From NCBI RefSeq assembly GCF_000714935.1, contig NZ_JMIR01000039.1:1-44067 (forward strand): DNA of 44,067 nucleotides, read 5' to 3'. The notes beneath the pieces were generated by a model that was not told the origin of the DNA, made no database searches, and saw only the letters and a list, made by a program, of their open reading frames with translations. The DNA is from Tumebacillus flagellatus (lineage in GTDB: Bacteria > Bacillota > Bacilli > Tumebacillales > Tumebacillaceae). This document shows, piece by piece, positions 1-7,470 of the stretch. Both the position numbers and the translations under genes were made by a program. Position 1 is the stretch's first letter. Each line of letters begins with the position of its first letter.

Positions 1-1
1 T

Positions 2-892
2 ATGGTGGAAATCAACTTGCAAGGCAAGGATATCAATCTGCGAATCGGGAAAGACACTGCGACAATCGACGGAGCCTCCGTCAAGTTGGATACAAAAGCT
101 GTCATGAAGGATGACCGTGTCTTTGTACCCTTGCGCTTTGTCAGTGAAACGTTAGGCGCTGACGTGAAGTGGGACGGTGCGCAAAACATGGTGGTCCTTT
201 CATTTAACGGAAGTGCCGGAGACAACCCGGACGCGCAGCCGTCCCCGACTTCAGGTGACCTGTGGGGAAGACAAGTGCGCAAGACCAATCTTCCAAAGAA
301 CGCAGCCGATTTCCCGTACATCTTGAATGACGTGCCGAATGAGATGTATGAGATGCCATATCTACAGATTTCAAATGAGAGGGTGGTTGTGCCCATAGAA
401 GTTTTTGCAACGGTTCCAGAGGTCAAAAAATCCAACATCGACCTCTGGGTGGATAAATTGAAAAAACACTATCAATTGGTGTTTAATGCGGATTATCGCA
501 CAATCGACTATTCTTGGGCGAACCAACTGTACGACACGAACAATACAGGGGGAAGATATTTACCTGACTTCACGAAATACGTTGATTGGGTAAAGTCAAA
601 TCACATTCAAATCGAAGGGTCTGTGGAACCGGAACCTTCTATCATCTATCATAACTGGGTGGGGTACAACATTCGGATGAAAGTAAAGTTTCGGATTCTG
701 AATTTTGATCAAGACAGCAAAGTACTCTATGATCCCATGTATCAATCTGGTGTTTTCCAAAAAGGAAAGTGGTACAGCGGTTATGCGGATATTTCTATGG
801 GGACGACCACTATGGGGAATTGGGGGCCGCATTTGGCTGTAGATAACACAGCAAGTTTGTTCGACAATTCTATGATTCATCCGATGGAGTAA
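2..892 (+). CDS. Copper amine oxidase N-terminal-like domain protein (5' partial)
   Basis: The reading frame is open to the left edge, so the true start and any signal peptide lie outside the window; the ATG at 2 is probably internal. Residues about 1-68 match the copper amine oxidase N-terminal-like domain: a beta-rich stretch with the signature VPLRFVSETLGADVKW followed by VVLSF. This domain is common in surface proteins of Bacilli and has no oxidase activity itself. The remaining roughly 225 residues are rich in aromatic residues (YDPMYQSGVF, GKWYSGYADIS) and I do not recognise them. The product is probably extracytoplasmic. A short secreted-protein remnant follows 10 bases downstream, so the two may once have formed a transcription unit. 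The domain call is solid; the function is unknown. Confidence 0.8.
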   Translation: MVEINLQGKDINLRIGKDTATIDGASVKLDTKAVMKDDRVFVPLRFVSETLGADVKWDGAQNMVVLSFNGSAGDNPDAQPSPTSGDLWGRQVRKTNLPKNAADFPYILNDVPNEMYEMPYLQISNERVVVPIEVFATVPEVKKSNIDLWVDKLKKHYQLVFNADYRTIDYSWANQLYDTNNTGGRYLPDFTKYVDWVKSNHIQIEGSVEPEPSIIYHNWVGYNIRMKVKFRILNFDQDSKVLYDPMYQSGVFQKGKWYSGYADISMGTTTMGNWGPHLAVDNTASLFDNSMIHPME

Positions 893-902
893 CGAATCTC
901 TA

Positions 903-1406
903 ATGAAACGTATTTTTAATTACCTTGCATATCTGATTCTTTGTCTTTCGTTACTTCTACTGTATCCCGCACAAGCGAATGCACAGGTAAACGTAATGAT
1001 TGAACAGGGTATCATCAAGTTCATAACAACTGACCCAGTGGCAACCACGGGGATACGCTATGTAACTACTGGTTGGATCATTCAGGGAGTTCCTAAATGC
1101 ACGAAGGGAAAGGCGCAATGCAATCCGAATACTGGCGATTATGGGGTGATTCAGTGTCCCGCATTAAAGAACCGCACAAAAAAAAGACTCTGCCCGGCAC
1201 TCACCCGCCGCTGGCAGGGTCTTTTTTATCTCACGCACAACCTGTCCTCTACATACTCTGTTCATGTTCGACAGCATGAGCAATTTTGTGAGGGTGTTTT
1301 GCCCGTTCAAGGTACTAGGATTCGAAATTTGGCAATACATTATCGTGAAATCATTGTCGACATGAAGGAGGTTAACGGGCCATGCAATTCACGAATTACT
1401 CCTTGA
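903..1406 (+). pseudogene. Secreted protein remnant, 3' end lost
   Basis: The first 27 residues form a clear signal peptide (MKRIF, a hydrophobic core LILCLSLLLLYPA, then AQANAQ, with cleavage likely after ANA). A plausible extracellular segment follows with two cysteines (VPKCTKGKAQCNPNTGDYGVIQC). From about codon 90 the frame enters an intrinsic terminator (1186-1227) and then reads intergenic DNA and the ribosome-binding site of the next gene, so residues beyond about 90 look like read-through. The intact gene was probably much longer and has been cut by a deletion. I have a vague memory of similar N-termini in large Bacilli secreted proteins annotated with a DUF, but cannot name it safely. 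It could instead be a short genuine secreted peptide. Confidence 0.5.
1186..1227 (+). terminator. Intrinsic terminator
   Basis: The stem GACTCTGCC / GGCAGGGTC (one G-U pair) closes a loop of about 18 bases and is followed by six T. A run of A on the 5' side makes it potentially bidirectional. It lies inside the frame of the preceding remnant, supporting loss of that gene's 3' end. Confidence 0.8.
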
Positions 1407-2452
1407 ATGCAGCCGAGTATCGACACAGGTACGAATTTGCCGTTCGCATCACGTATTTTGTCGTCGGACTTGCTTGTTTTGCACTGCTCTTGTGGGTGAA
1501 CTGGATTGTCGCGCTCAGTTTGCTGGTCGGATTGCTGGGGGTGTTTTTTACCATCTATCTCACCCTGCGCGGGGGTTTGGCGAACTACGTGAAGGTCGGG
1601 CCGAACCAGTTCCCGGAAATCTACGCGCTCACCGTGGAAGCGGCGAAACGCCTCGACCTGCCGATGCCCCACCTCTACGTCAACCAAAGCCCGGAGATCA
1701 ACGCCCACGCGCTCGGCTTCGGATCGCGCCATGAAGTCGTGCTCACCACCGCGATCATTCAAGCCCTCACCCCCAAGGAACTGCAATTCGTCATCGGCCA
1801 CGAACTCGGTCACATCAAGGGCAACCACAGCGTCTACCGCATCATCGCCAGCACCGGCTTCAACAACCCGTTTCTCGCGTCTCTGCGCTGGGTGCTGAAC
1901 TTCGCCGTGCTGTTCATGTCGCGAGTAAACGAATACTCCGCCGACCGCGCAGGTCTCATCGCGTGCGGCGAAATCTACTCCGCCGTCACCGCGCAACTCA
2001 AGCTGATGATCGGCCGCGAAATGCTCCAGCAGATGAATCTCAAGGAATTTTTCCGCCAGATGGACGAAGCCTCGAAAGACCGCTGGAACCTCCTCAACGA
2101 TCTCCAACGCACGCACCCGCTGCCCGTCTACCGCATCCGCGCCCTCGCGCACTACTACCGCACCGGCGAGTACCAAGCGATCAAAACCCGGCTCGGCGAA
2201 GGCGGCACCTCCATCCTCCAAGAACCGCTCCAAGGCACCCTGCACCTGCTCGACAAAGTCGTCGACAAGTACGCCCCCCAAGCTGAAAAACAACTCCACC
2301 CGCAAACACGCACCGCGCCCGCTCCGCAATTCGCGCACGCTCAAACGACAGCCCCGGCAACCCCGGCCGCCAAAGCGTTTTGCCCTTTCTGCGGCACGGC
2401 GAATCAAACCCAATCGGCGTTCTGCTTCAAGTGCGGCACCAAACTGAAATAA
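1382..2452 (+). CDS. M48 family (HtpX-like) membrane zinc metalloprotease with C-terminal zinc ribbon
   Basis: This is a predicted membrane-bound zinc endopeptidase of family M48, which typically cuts damaged or regulated membrane proteins. Two hydrophobic segments lie at about residues 22-38 and 40-61. The catalytic motif HELGH is at 140-144, and the third zinc ligand is probably E184 in NEYSADR, a typical M48 arrangement. The last 24 residues form a CxxC-x10-CxxC zinc ribbon (C334, C337, C348, C351), an addition not found in HtpX itself. The start is fixed by AAGGAGG about 10 bases upstream. It is the first gene of a five-gene run with a phosphatase, FHA protein, kinase and ribbon protein, all on one strand with gaps of 11-31 bases, so it is probably co-transcribed with them and may be their effector or target (inference). 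Confidence 0.88.
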   Translation: MQFTNYSLNAAEYRHRYEFAVRITYFVVGLACFALLLWVNWIVALSLLVGLLGVFFTIYLTLRGGLANYVKVGPNQFPEIYALTVEAAKRLDLPMPHLYVNQSPEINAHALGFGSRHEVVLTTAIIQALTPKELQFVIGHELGHIKGNHSVYRIIASTGFNNPFLASLRWVLNFAVLFMSRVNEYSADRAGLIACGEIYSAVTAQLKLMIGREMLQQMNLKEFFRQMDEASKDRWNLLNDLQRTHPLPVYRIRALAHYYRTGEYQAIKTRLGEGGTSILQEPLQGTLHLLDKVVDKYAPQAEKQLHPQTRTAPAPQFAHAQTTAPATPAAKAFCPFCGTANQTQSAFCFKCGTKLK

Positions 2453-2465
2453 GCGAGGCCTCTCT

Positions 2466-3323
2466 ATGTGGAAACGTAAAAAAAACAAAGCCCCCGTCAC
2501 CCGCGAACTCAATCCCGACCTTGCGCCGCCGTTACCGTCTGAAGGGCAACACCGCCCGCCGACGCTGATCCGCCTGGAAACCGGCATCTGGAGTCATCAC
2601 GGCATGGTGCGCGCCAACAACGAAGACGCGTGGTACTGCCGCCAAGAGTCGGGCACTCATGTTCCAATCAGTTGCCTCGCGATCCTCTGCGACGGCATGG
2701 GCGGCCTCGACGTCGGGGAAAAAGCGAGCGCCGGCGCCATCGAAGGCCTGCTCCCGCTCCTGCAAGCGCTCCCGCCGTCCGTCGACTTGACGGCAGTGAC
2801 CGGCGCCGTCCAACAGGTCAACCGTACGCTTTACCTCCAGTTCCAGCAAGCCGACGAGCAAGCGGGCACGACGCTGACCGGAGTGCGGCTGACGGGGCCG
2901 GATGTGGATGTTTTTCACGCGGGGGACAGCCGGTTGTATCTGATCAAGCCGGAGGAGCACACCATCCGCCAAGTCACGCGGGATCATTCCTTCGTCTCCC
3001 GCCTCGTCGAACTCGGACACATTACGCGCGAAGAAGCGCGCACCCACCCGCGAAAAAACGAAATCTACAACATGGTCGGCCTCAAGGAAGACGTGACGCC
3101 GGACGTGTTCACGTTCACGCTGCAACCGGGCGAAGAGCTGTTGCTGTGCTCCGACGGCCTCGTCGACATGGTGGAGGACCGTGAGATTCTCCGCGCCGTC
3201 CTCAGTGAAACCGCCGCTCAATCGGCCGTCGAGCGCTTGGGTCGTCTCGCCAACGCCAACGGCGGGTATGACAATTGCACGATTCTCTACTTAAAACCGG
3301 TCTGGCACATTCCGAGCCACTAG
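2466..3323 (+). CDS. PP2C-family Ser/Thr protein phosphatase
   Basis: This is a metal-dependent protein phosphatase of the PPM/PP2C (Stp1/PrpC) type that removes phosphate from Ser/Thr. The metal ligands are visible: E53-D54 in ANNEDAWY, D76 and G77 in CDGMGG, D230 in CSDGLVDMV and D269 in GGYDN. The motif HAGDSRLYLI (151-160) is also typical, as is the flap region VTRDHSFVSRLVELGHI. The catalytic domain covers about residues 40-277. The first roughly 35 residues are a basic, proline-rich extension (MWKRKKNKAPVTREL) that standalone PrpC proteins lack. It is cytosolic and, unlike its neighbours, has no zinc ribbon. It starts 13 bases after the protease gene with a modest GCGAGG ribosome site, and it is the natural antagonist of the kinase two genes downstream. 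Confidence 0.93.
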   Translation: MWKRKKNKAPVTRELNPDLAPPLPSEGQHRPPTLIRLETGIWSHHGMVRANNEDAWYCRQESGTHVPISCLAILCDGMGGLDVGEKASAGAIEGLLPLLQALPPSVDLTAVTGAVQQVNRTLYLQFQQADEQAGTTLTGVRLTGPDVDVFHAGDSRLYLIKPEEHTIRQVTRDHSFVSRLVELGHITREEARTHPRKNEIYNMVGLKEDVTPDVFTFTLQPGEELLLCSDGLVDMVEDREILRAVLSETAAQSAVERLGRLANANGGYDNCTILYLKPVWHIPSH

Positions 3324-3334
3324 GAGGGCAGCCC

Positions 3335-3820
3335 ATGTTTTGCACATCTTGCGGACAGTCCTTGATGACAGACGCCGTTTTTTGCGACGGATGCGGGGCG
3401 CGAGTGGAAAGCGCGGAACCGGTCAGCGCGGCACACGAGGTTCACGCCGTCGACAGCCTCACGCCCGCTTCGACGCCGCAAAGCCAACGATTTGAAACCC
3501 GCCCGCTGCTCTCGGGAGCCCTCCTGCTGCCGGACGGCCGGACGCTGGAACTCCCGTTGGAAGGCGCGCTTCGCATCGGGAGGGAAGAGCCGCAGCGCCG
3601 CATCGACCTCGACTTGACGCCGTTTGACCCGAAATTCCACACGTCCCGCCAGCATGCCGAAATCCAAGCGCGCTTCGGCGAGTACGTGCTCCAAGACCTC
3701 GGCAGCCGCAACGGCACGACCCTCAACGGGAAACGCCTCGCCCAGCAAGAGGAAGCGCTCTTGCAGCCGGGCGACCGCATCCAATTTGCCACCGTGACCG
3801 TCACGTTCGAACTGCGCTAG
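3335..3820 (+). CDS. Zinc-ribbon plus FHA domain phosphopeptide-binding protein
   Basis: The start is placed at ATG 3335, just after the strong site AGGAGGGC and 11 bases after the phosphatase stop. A longer frame from 3275 would overlap the phosphatase gene and is rejected. The 161-residue protein has an N-terminal zinc ribbon (C3, C6, C17, C20), a linker rich in Ser/Thr/Pro (about 26-58) and a forkhead-associated domain (about 60-161). The FHA signature is complete: RIGR (80-83), SRQH (104-107), GSRNG (123-127) and the NG at 131-132. FHA domains bind phosphothreonine peptides, so this is probably the reader that couples the downstream kinase to partners. No membrane segment is seen. It may be phosphorylated in its threonine-containing linker (inference). 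Confidence 0.92.
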   Translation: MFCTSCGQSLMTDAVFCDGCGARVESAEPVSAAHEVHAVDSLTPASTPQSQRFETRPLLSGALLLPDGRTLELPLEGALRIGREEPQRRIDLDLTPFDPKFHTSRQHAEIQARFGEYVLQDLGSRNGTTLNGKRLAQQEEALLQPGDRIQFATVTVTFELR

Positions 3821-3833
3821 GGGAGGAGTTCTT

Positions 3834-4973
3834 ATGTTTTGCCCAAGCTGCCAATCCCCGAACAAGCAAAACGCCCGTTTCTGCGCGTCTTGCGGAGGCA
3901 CGTTGCCCGCCGTCGCTGTCAGTCCCGCGCCTGCTCCTGCGCTTCCCACGTCCGGCCGCCTGTCCATGCAAACGGTGCTGGGCGGCCGTTATCAAATCCT
4001 CGAACAACTCGGGCGCGGCGGCATGGGGAATGTGTACCTCGCCCTAGACCGCACGTTCACGTCCAAGACGGTGGTCGTCAAAGAGATGATCGCTTTTTTC
4101 AACAACGAGACGGAAGAGCAGTACGCGCACAGACGCTTCCTCGCCGAAGCGGATACACTGGCGCAGTTGAACCATCCGGGCATCCCGCAGGTGTATGATC
4201 GTTTTTTGTTCAACCATCGATATTACCTCGTCATGGAGCACATCAGGGGGCTCGACTTGCAGAAGACCGTCGAGAAGCACGCGGAACTCTACGGCACACC
4301 GTTGCCGCAAGATCTCGTGCTGGAAATCCTCTGCTCGCTGATCCACGTCCTCGAATACCTGCACGGGTTGGAGCCGCCGATCATCCACCGCGACCTCAAG
4401 CCGGCGAACATCTTGCTGACCGCGGAGGGCCGCTTGAAACTCGTCGACTTCGGGATCGCGAAATCCACGCACGGCGCGCAGGCGGGCACCAAGATCGGCA
4501 CACAGGGATACGCCGCGCCCGAGCAGTTCAAGGGATTCGTCTCGCCTCTCTCCGACATCTACGCGCTGGGTGCCACCCTGCACCACCTGCTCACCAACCG
4601 CGACCCGCAGCAAGAGATGCCGTTCGACTTCCCGCCGCTCCGTACGCTGAACCCGAGCGTCACGCCGGACGTGGAAGCGCTCGTGCACCGCATGCTCGCC
4701 GTCTCGCCGCAAGAACGCCCGCCGTCCGTCCAAGACGTGCGCCGCCGACTCCTCGCCTTCGCGCCCGACGTGGAGAAATCGCTCCACCAACACCGCCGCC
4801 GCGACGACGCCGTCTCGCAACTGATCGCCGCTTTCGCTTCCACTTCGGAAAAAAACACCCCGTCCGCTTCGCCCTCTTCCCTCTCGCAACTTTTCTGTCC
4901 GAACTGCGGCACCGCCAACCGCAGAGAGACTCGGTTTTGCCGCGAGTGCGGCGGGCACGTCCCGCACGCGTAA
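3834..4973 (+). CDS. Soluble Ser/Thr protein kinase flanked by zinc ribbons
   Basis: This is a Hanks-type Ser/Thr kinase. An N-terminal zinc ribbon (C3, C6, C17, C20) and a Pro/Ala linker lead into the kinase domain (about 53-310). The domain has a glycine loop LGRGGMGNV (59-67), lysine K83 in VVVKEM, helix-C glutamate E105, HRDLKPAN (185-192), DFG (205-207) and APE (228-230). All catalytic residues are present, so it should be active. The tail carries a second CxxC/CxxC ribbon (about 353-375). Unlike PrkC/PknB it has no membrane segment and no PASTA repeats. It begins 13 bases after the FHA gene behind GGGAGGAG. The gene order phosphatase-FHA-kinase points to a closed phosphorylation circuit, with the M48 protease and the ribbon protein as candidate substrates. 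Confidence 0.94.
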   Translation: MFCPSCQSPNKQNARFCASCGGTLPAVAVSPAPAPALPTSGRLSMQTVLGGRYQILEQLGRGGMGNVYLALDRTFTSKTVVVKEMIAFFNNETEEQYAHRRFLAEADTLAQLNHPGIPQVYDRFLFNHRYYLVMEHIRGLDLQKTVEKHAELYGTPLPQDLVLEILCSLIHVLEYLHGLEPPIIHRDLKPANILLTAEGRLKLVDFGIAKSTHGAQAGTKIGTQGYAAPEQFKGFVSPLSDIYALGATLHHLLTNRDPQQEMPFDFPPLRTLNPSVTPDVEALVHRMLAVSPQERPPSVQDVRRRLLAFAPDVEKSLHQHRRRDDAVSQLIAAFASTSEKNTPSASPSSLSQLFCPNCGTANRRETRFCRECGGHVPHA

Positions 4974-5004
4974 GAGTTACGCCTACTCACAAGGGGGAAC
5001 CTCG

Positions 5005-5820
5005 ATGGCCAATTGCCCGAAGTGCCACACCCAGAACGACAGCCATTCAAAATTCTGCATCGCCTGCGGAACGCCGCTCAATCAAGGTGGCGTGCAACCC
5101 GCCACACAGCCGGTGCACAGCGCCTGCCCGAACTGCCACGCCGAACTGCACCCGTCCGACAAATTCTGCATCCAATGCGGAACGCCGGTCACTGCATCGC
5201 TCTCGAACAACTTGCATGCGCAGCCGCAACATCACGCGCACCAACCGCAAACGTACTACCCGCCCGCTCCGAAAAAAAGTCCCCTGCCCCTGATCATCGG
5301 CCTCGTCGCACTGGTGCTCGTGCTGGCAGGAGGGGGCTTCTGGATCTACAAATCAATGTCCAAACCGGTCGCCCAGCCGACGCCGCCCGCGAACACCAAC
5401 ACGGGCACAGGCACCACCACCGGCAAATCCACGCCGATTCCGACCCCGCAAAACGCCAACCAAAAAATCGACGTCGCCAACAAACCGACTCAAGTCAGCA
5501 ACTTGAACTACTTCTACCACACCTGGGTGCTCTCGGAGGCCAAACTCGACCTGTCCACGAACATGGTCTACCAAACCAAACCGGGCGAATGGGTCGGCGC
5601 GATTGCGATCGGTGCGGACAAATCGTTTGCGTTCTCGCAATCCGGGCAACTGGATGAGATGGGCACATGGAAAGCGACGGGCGATTCCACCTACCCGATC
5701 CAAATCGTCAGCGAAGGCACGTACATGAAAGTCGAGCCGACCACGATCACCGACGGCACGGCGGGAATCATCATCTGGATCGACGATTCCAACGCGTTTC
5801 TCGGGATGTTGTACGAGTAA
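5005..5820 (+). CDS. Membrane-anchored protein with two zinc ribbons and an unknown extracytoplasmic domain
   Basis: Two cytoplasmic zinc ribbons (C4/C7/C18/C21 and C41/C44/C55/C58) are followed by a Gln/His/Pro linker, one transmembrane segment (about 94-115, PLPLIIGLVALVLVLAGGGF) and a low-complexity Thr/Asn/Gly/Pro spacer (about 120-150). A C-terminal domain of about 120 residues follows that I do not recognise. It contains FYHTWVLSEAKLDLSTNMVYQ and AFSQSGQLDEMGTWKATG, a pattern reminiscent of small beta-barrel lipocalin-like domains, though this is weak. Topology is probably ribbons inside, domain outside. It closes the five-gene cassette (31-base gap, site AAGGGGG). It could link an external signal to the cytosolic kinase/FHA proteins (inference). 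Confidence 0.75.
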   Translation: MANCPKCHTQNDSHSKFCIACGTPLNQGGVQPATQPVHSACPNCHAELHPSDKFCIQCGTPVTASLSNNLHAQPQHHAHQPQTYYPPAPKKSPLPLIIGLVALVLVLAGGGFWIYKSMSKPVAQPTPPANTNTGTGTTTGKSTPIPTPQNANQKIDVANKPTQVSNLNYFYHTWVLSEAKLDLSTNMVYQTKPGEWVGAIAIGADKSFAFSQSGQLDEMGTWKATGDSTYPIQIVSEGTYMKVEPTTITDGTAGIIIWIDDSNAFLGMLYE

Positions 5821-6075
5821 ATCACCGGGCAAAAAGTCGTAGAATCATTCCTACTTTTGATCTACAAAAATCTGTAAAAATAGTGCGAATTTCCTAACCA
5901 CGCAGAAGGAAAATCCCGGCGCACGCAGAAATAAATAATCAAACACCAAAGATAAGCATCGCTACTTGTGGTGGATGTCTTTAATTAACTGTTGCGGCAC
6001 CGAGTCTGCCGGGGGGCTCTTTCTCGAATGGGAAAGATTGACGAGGGAAGCGCAGTTTCGTGTTCCTAACTTACG
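5821..6075. other. Non-coding region between the kinase cassette and the his operon
   Basis: No convincing gene is present. The left part is AT-rich (TTGATC at about 5859 could be a -35). The right part (about 5990-6075) holds several short complementary segments, such as GGCA/TGCC near 6000 and TCTTTC/GGAAAGA near 6023-6042, leading into a terminator. It may encode a small RNA or a leader. I looked for the T-box signature GGTGGNACCGCG, a common control of Firmicute amino-acid operons, and did not find it. Confidence 0.4.
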
Positions 6076-6118
6076 AAAACAGTCACGGCTCAACATCGGG
6101 CCGTGGCTGTTTTCTTTT
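6076..6118 (+). terminator. Intrinsic terminator upstream of the his promoter
   Basis: The stem ACAGTCACGGC / GCCGTGGCTGT (one G-U pair) is followed by TTTTCTTTT. It ends any transcript coming from the kinase cassette or from a small RNA in the gap just before the his promoter. Confidence 0.8.
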
Positions 6119-6120
6119 CG

Positions 6121-6150
6121 TTGACCGTTCAGGTATGCTCGTGGTAGGAT
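6121..6150 (+). promoter_or_regulatory. Probable sigma-A promoter of the his operon
   Basis: TTGACC at 6121-6126 and TAGGAT at 6145-6150, spaced 18 bases apart, sit 58 bases upstream of hisZ and directly after a terminator. Transcription would begin near 6157, just before the inverted repeat at 6164-6187. Confidence 0.5.
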
Positions 6151-6163
6151 AGCAATAGCAATC

Positions 6164-6187
6164 CTTTAGTATATTAGCAGACTAAAG
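6164..6187. promoter_or_regulatory. Inverted repeat in the hisZ leader (possible operator)
   Basis: CTTTAGT (6164-6170) and ACTAAAG (6181-6187) form a perfect 7-base inverted repeat around a 10-base loop. It lies between the predicted transcription start and the hisZ ribosome site, so it could be a repressor site or a 5' mRNA hairpin. The binding protein is unknown. Confidence 0.4.
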
Positions 6188-6208
6188 CGTCGGGAGCGGA
6201 AAAAACCT

Positions 6209-7450
6209 ATGCAGAAACCGATTTTGTTTGAAAAACCGCGCGGTGTGCGCGACGTATTGCCTCCTCTGGCCGCTCGCAAGCGCGAAGTGGAAAAGCAGAT
6301 CGCCAAAGTGTTTACCCGTTGGGGTTTTGAAGAGATCACGACCCCGACGTTTGAATATGCGGAGACGTTCTTGAACGGGGCGTATCGCGACGACGAAGAC
6401 CAGATGTTCAAATTTATCGAGCGCTCCGGCAAGACTGTCGTTTTGCGCCCGGACATGACCGCGCCGATCGCGCGCGTTGTTTCTTCCTTATTGAAGGAAC
6501 ATCCGCTGCCGATCCGTCTGTCGTACAACGCTTCGATTTTCCGCCAGCAGGAAAACAACGCCGGCCGCGACGCCGAGTTCACGCAATCGGGCGTGGAGTT
6601 GATCGGCGACGAAACGCCGGATGCCGACGCGGAAGTGATGGCGCTGGCTTGCCACGCGCTGACGGCGGCGGGCGTCAACGGCTATCGCATCGCCATCGGG
6701 CAAGTTGCTTATTTGAAGGGACTGTTCGAAGAGCACATCGCCGACGAGAGCGTGCGCTCCCGTCTCTCCGTCGCCCTCTCCCAAAAAGACTTCGTGTCGT
6801 ATGAGCGCATCGTCAACGCCGAAATTGCGGAAGAAACGTCCCGCACCGTGTTGCTCACCGTCGTGCGGCTGCGCGGCGGCGTGGAAGTTTTAAAACAAGC
6901 GCGGACGTTGACGCAAAACCAAGCGGCGCTTGCCGCGCTCGACAACTTGGAGACGATCTGGAAAGTGCTCGTCTTGCACAACGTCGAGCACTACCTGCAA
7001 CTCGACCTCGGCCTGCTGCTCGGGCAGCACTACTATTCGGGAGCGGTCTTTGAAGGCTATGCTCCGAACGTCGGTTTCCCGGTCTGCTCCGGCGGACGCT
7101 ATGACGAGCTGCTCGGCAAGTTCGGACGACCGGCAGCGGCGACCGGCTTCATGATCGGCGTCGAGCGCGTGCTCGAAGTGTTGGAGAAGGAACTGCCCGG
7201 CAAGACCAAGGAACACTTCCTCGTGTTCTACGACGAAGCCGACCGCTATCCGACGATCGGCTTCACGGTGTTTTTGCGCTCCAAGGGCTTCATCGTCACG
7301 GCGCAGCGCTGCGACGACCCGCTGGAGAAAGCCGCCGAAGCGCGCGCGCCGTACTTCATGCCGATCGTGTTCCAAAACGGCAAACTGCTTACCCGAGACA
7401 AACTCGTCCAAGCGATGTTCACGGACTTTAGCCATATGTTTTCGATCTAA
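6209..7450 (+). CDS. hisZ: ATP phosphoribosyltransferase regulatory subunit HisZ
   Basis: HisZ is a catalytically inactive relative of histidyl-tRNA synthetase that forms a complex with short-form HisG and makes it active and histidine-sensitive. The 413-residue protein has the class II synthetase fold motifs (KPRGVRDVLPP at the start, RPDMTAPIARV near 80, IFRQQENNAGRDAEFTQSGVE near 113-133, SGGRYDEL near 295). It lacks the C-terminal anticodon-binding domain organisation of true HisRS. It is the first gene of the his operon, and the following hisG is the short form that requires HisZ, which confirms the call. The start is ATG 6209 with GGAG upstream. Confidence 0.95.
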   Translation: MQKPILFEKPRGVRDVLPPLAARKREVEKQIAKVFTRWGFEEITTPTFEYAETFLNGAYRDDEDQMFKFIERSGKTVVLRPDMTAPIARVVSSLLKEHPLPIRLSYNASIFRQQENNAGRDAEFTQSGVELIGDETPDADAEVMALACHALTAAGVNGYRIAIGQVAYLKGLFEEHIADESVRSRLSVALSQKDFVSYERIVNAEIAEETSRTVLLTVVRLRGGVEVLKQARTLTQNQAALAALDNLETIWKVLVLHNVEHYLQLDLGLLLGQHYYSGAVFEGYAPNVGFPVCSGGRYDELLGKFGRPAAATGFMIGVERVLEVLEKELPGKTKEHFLVFYDEADRYPTIGFTVFLRSKGFIVTAQRCDDPLEKAAEARAPYFMPIVFQNGKLLTRDKLVQAMFTDFSHMFSI

Positions 7451-7470
7451 CGCGGAAGGGGCGCAACTAG

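Noticed and set aside
1259-1280. TGTTCATG/CATGAGCA hairpin upstream of the protease gene
   Set aside because: Eight pairs with one wobble and only a short T-run; too weak to call a terminator or operator.
1340-2587. A 415-residue minus-strand frame opposite the M48 protease gene
   Set aside because: It mirrors the codon pattern of the real gene, has an arginine/alanine-rich composition with no domain, and no ribosome site. It is a shadow frame of GC-rich DNA.
5970-6208. T-box riboswitch before hisZ
   Set aside because: No GGTGGNACCGCG antiterminator sequence and no specifier loop could be recognised. The terminator there precedes rather than follows the promoter.
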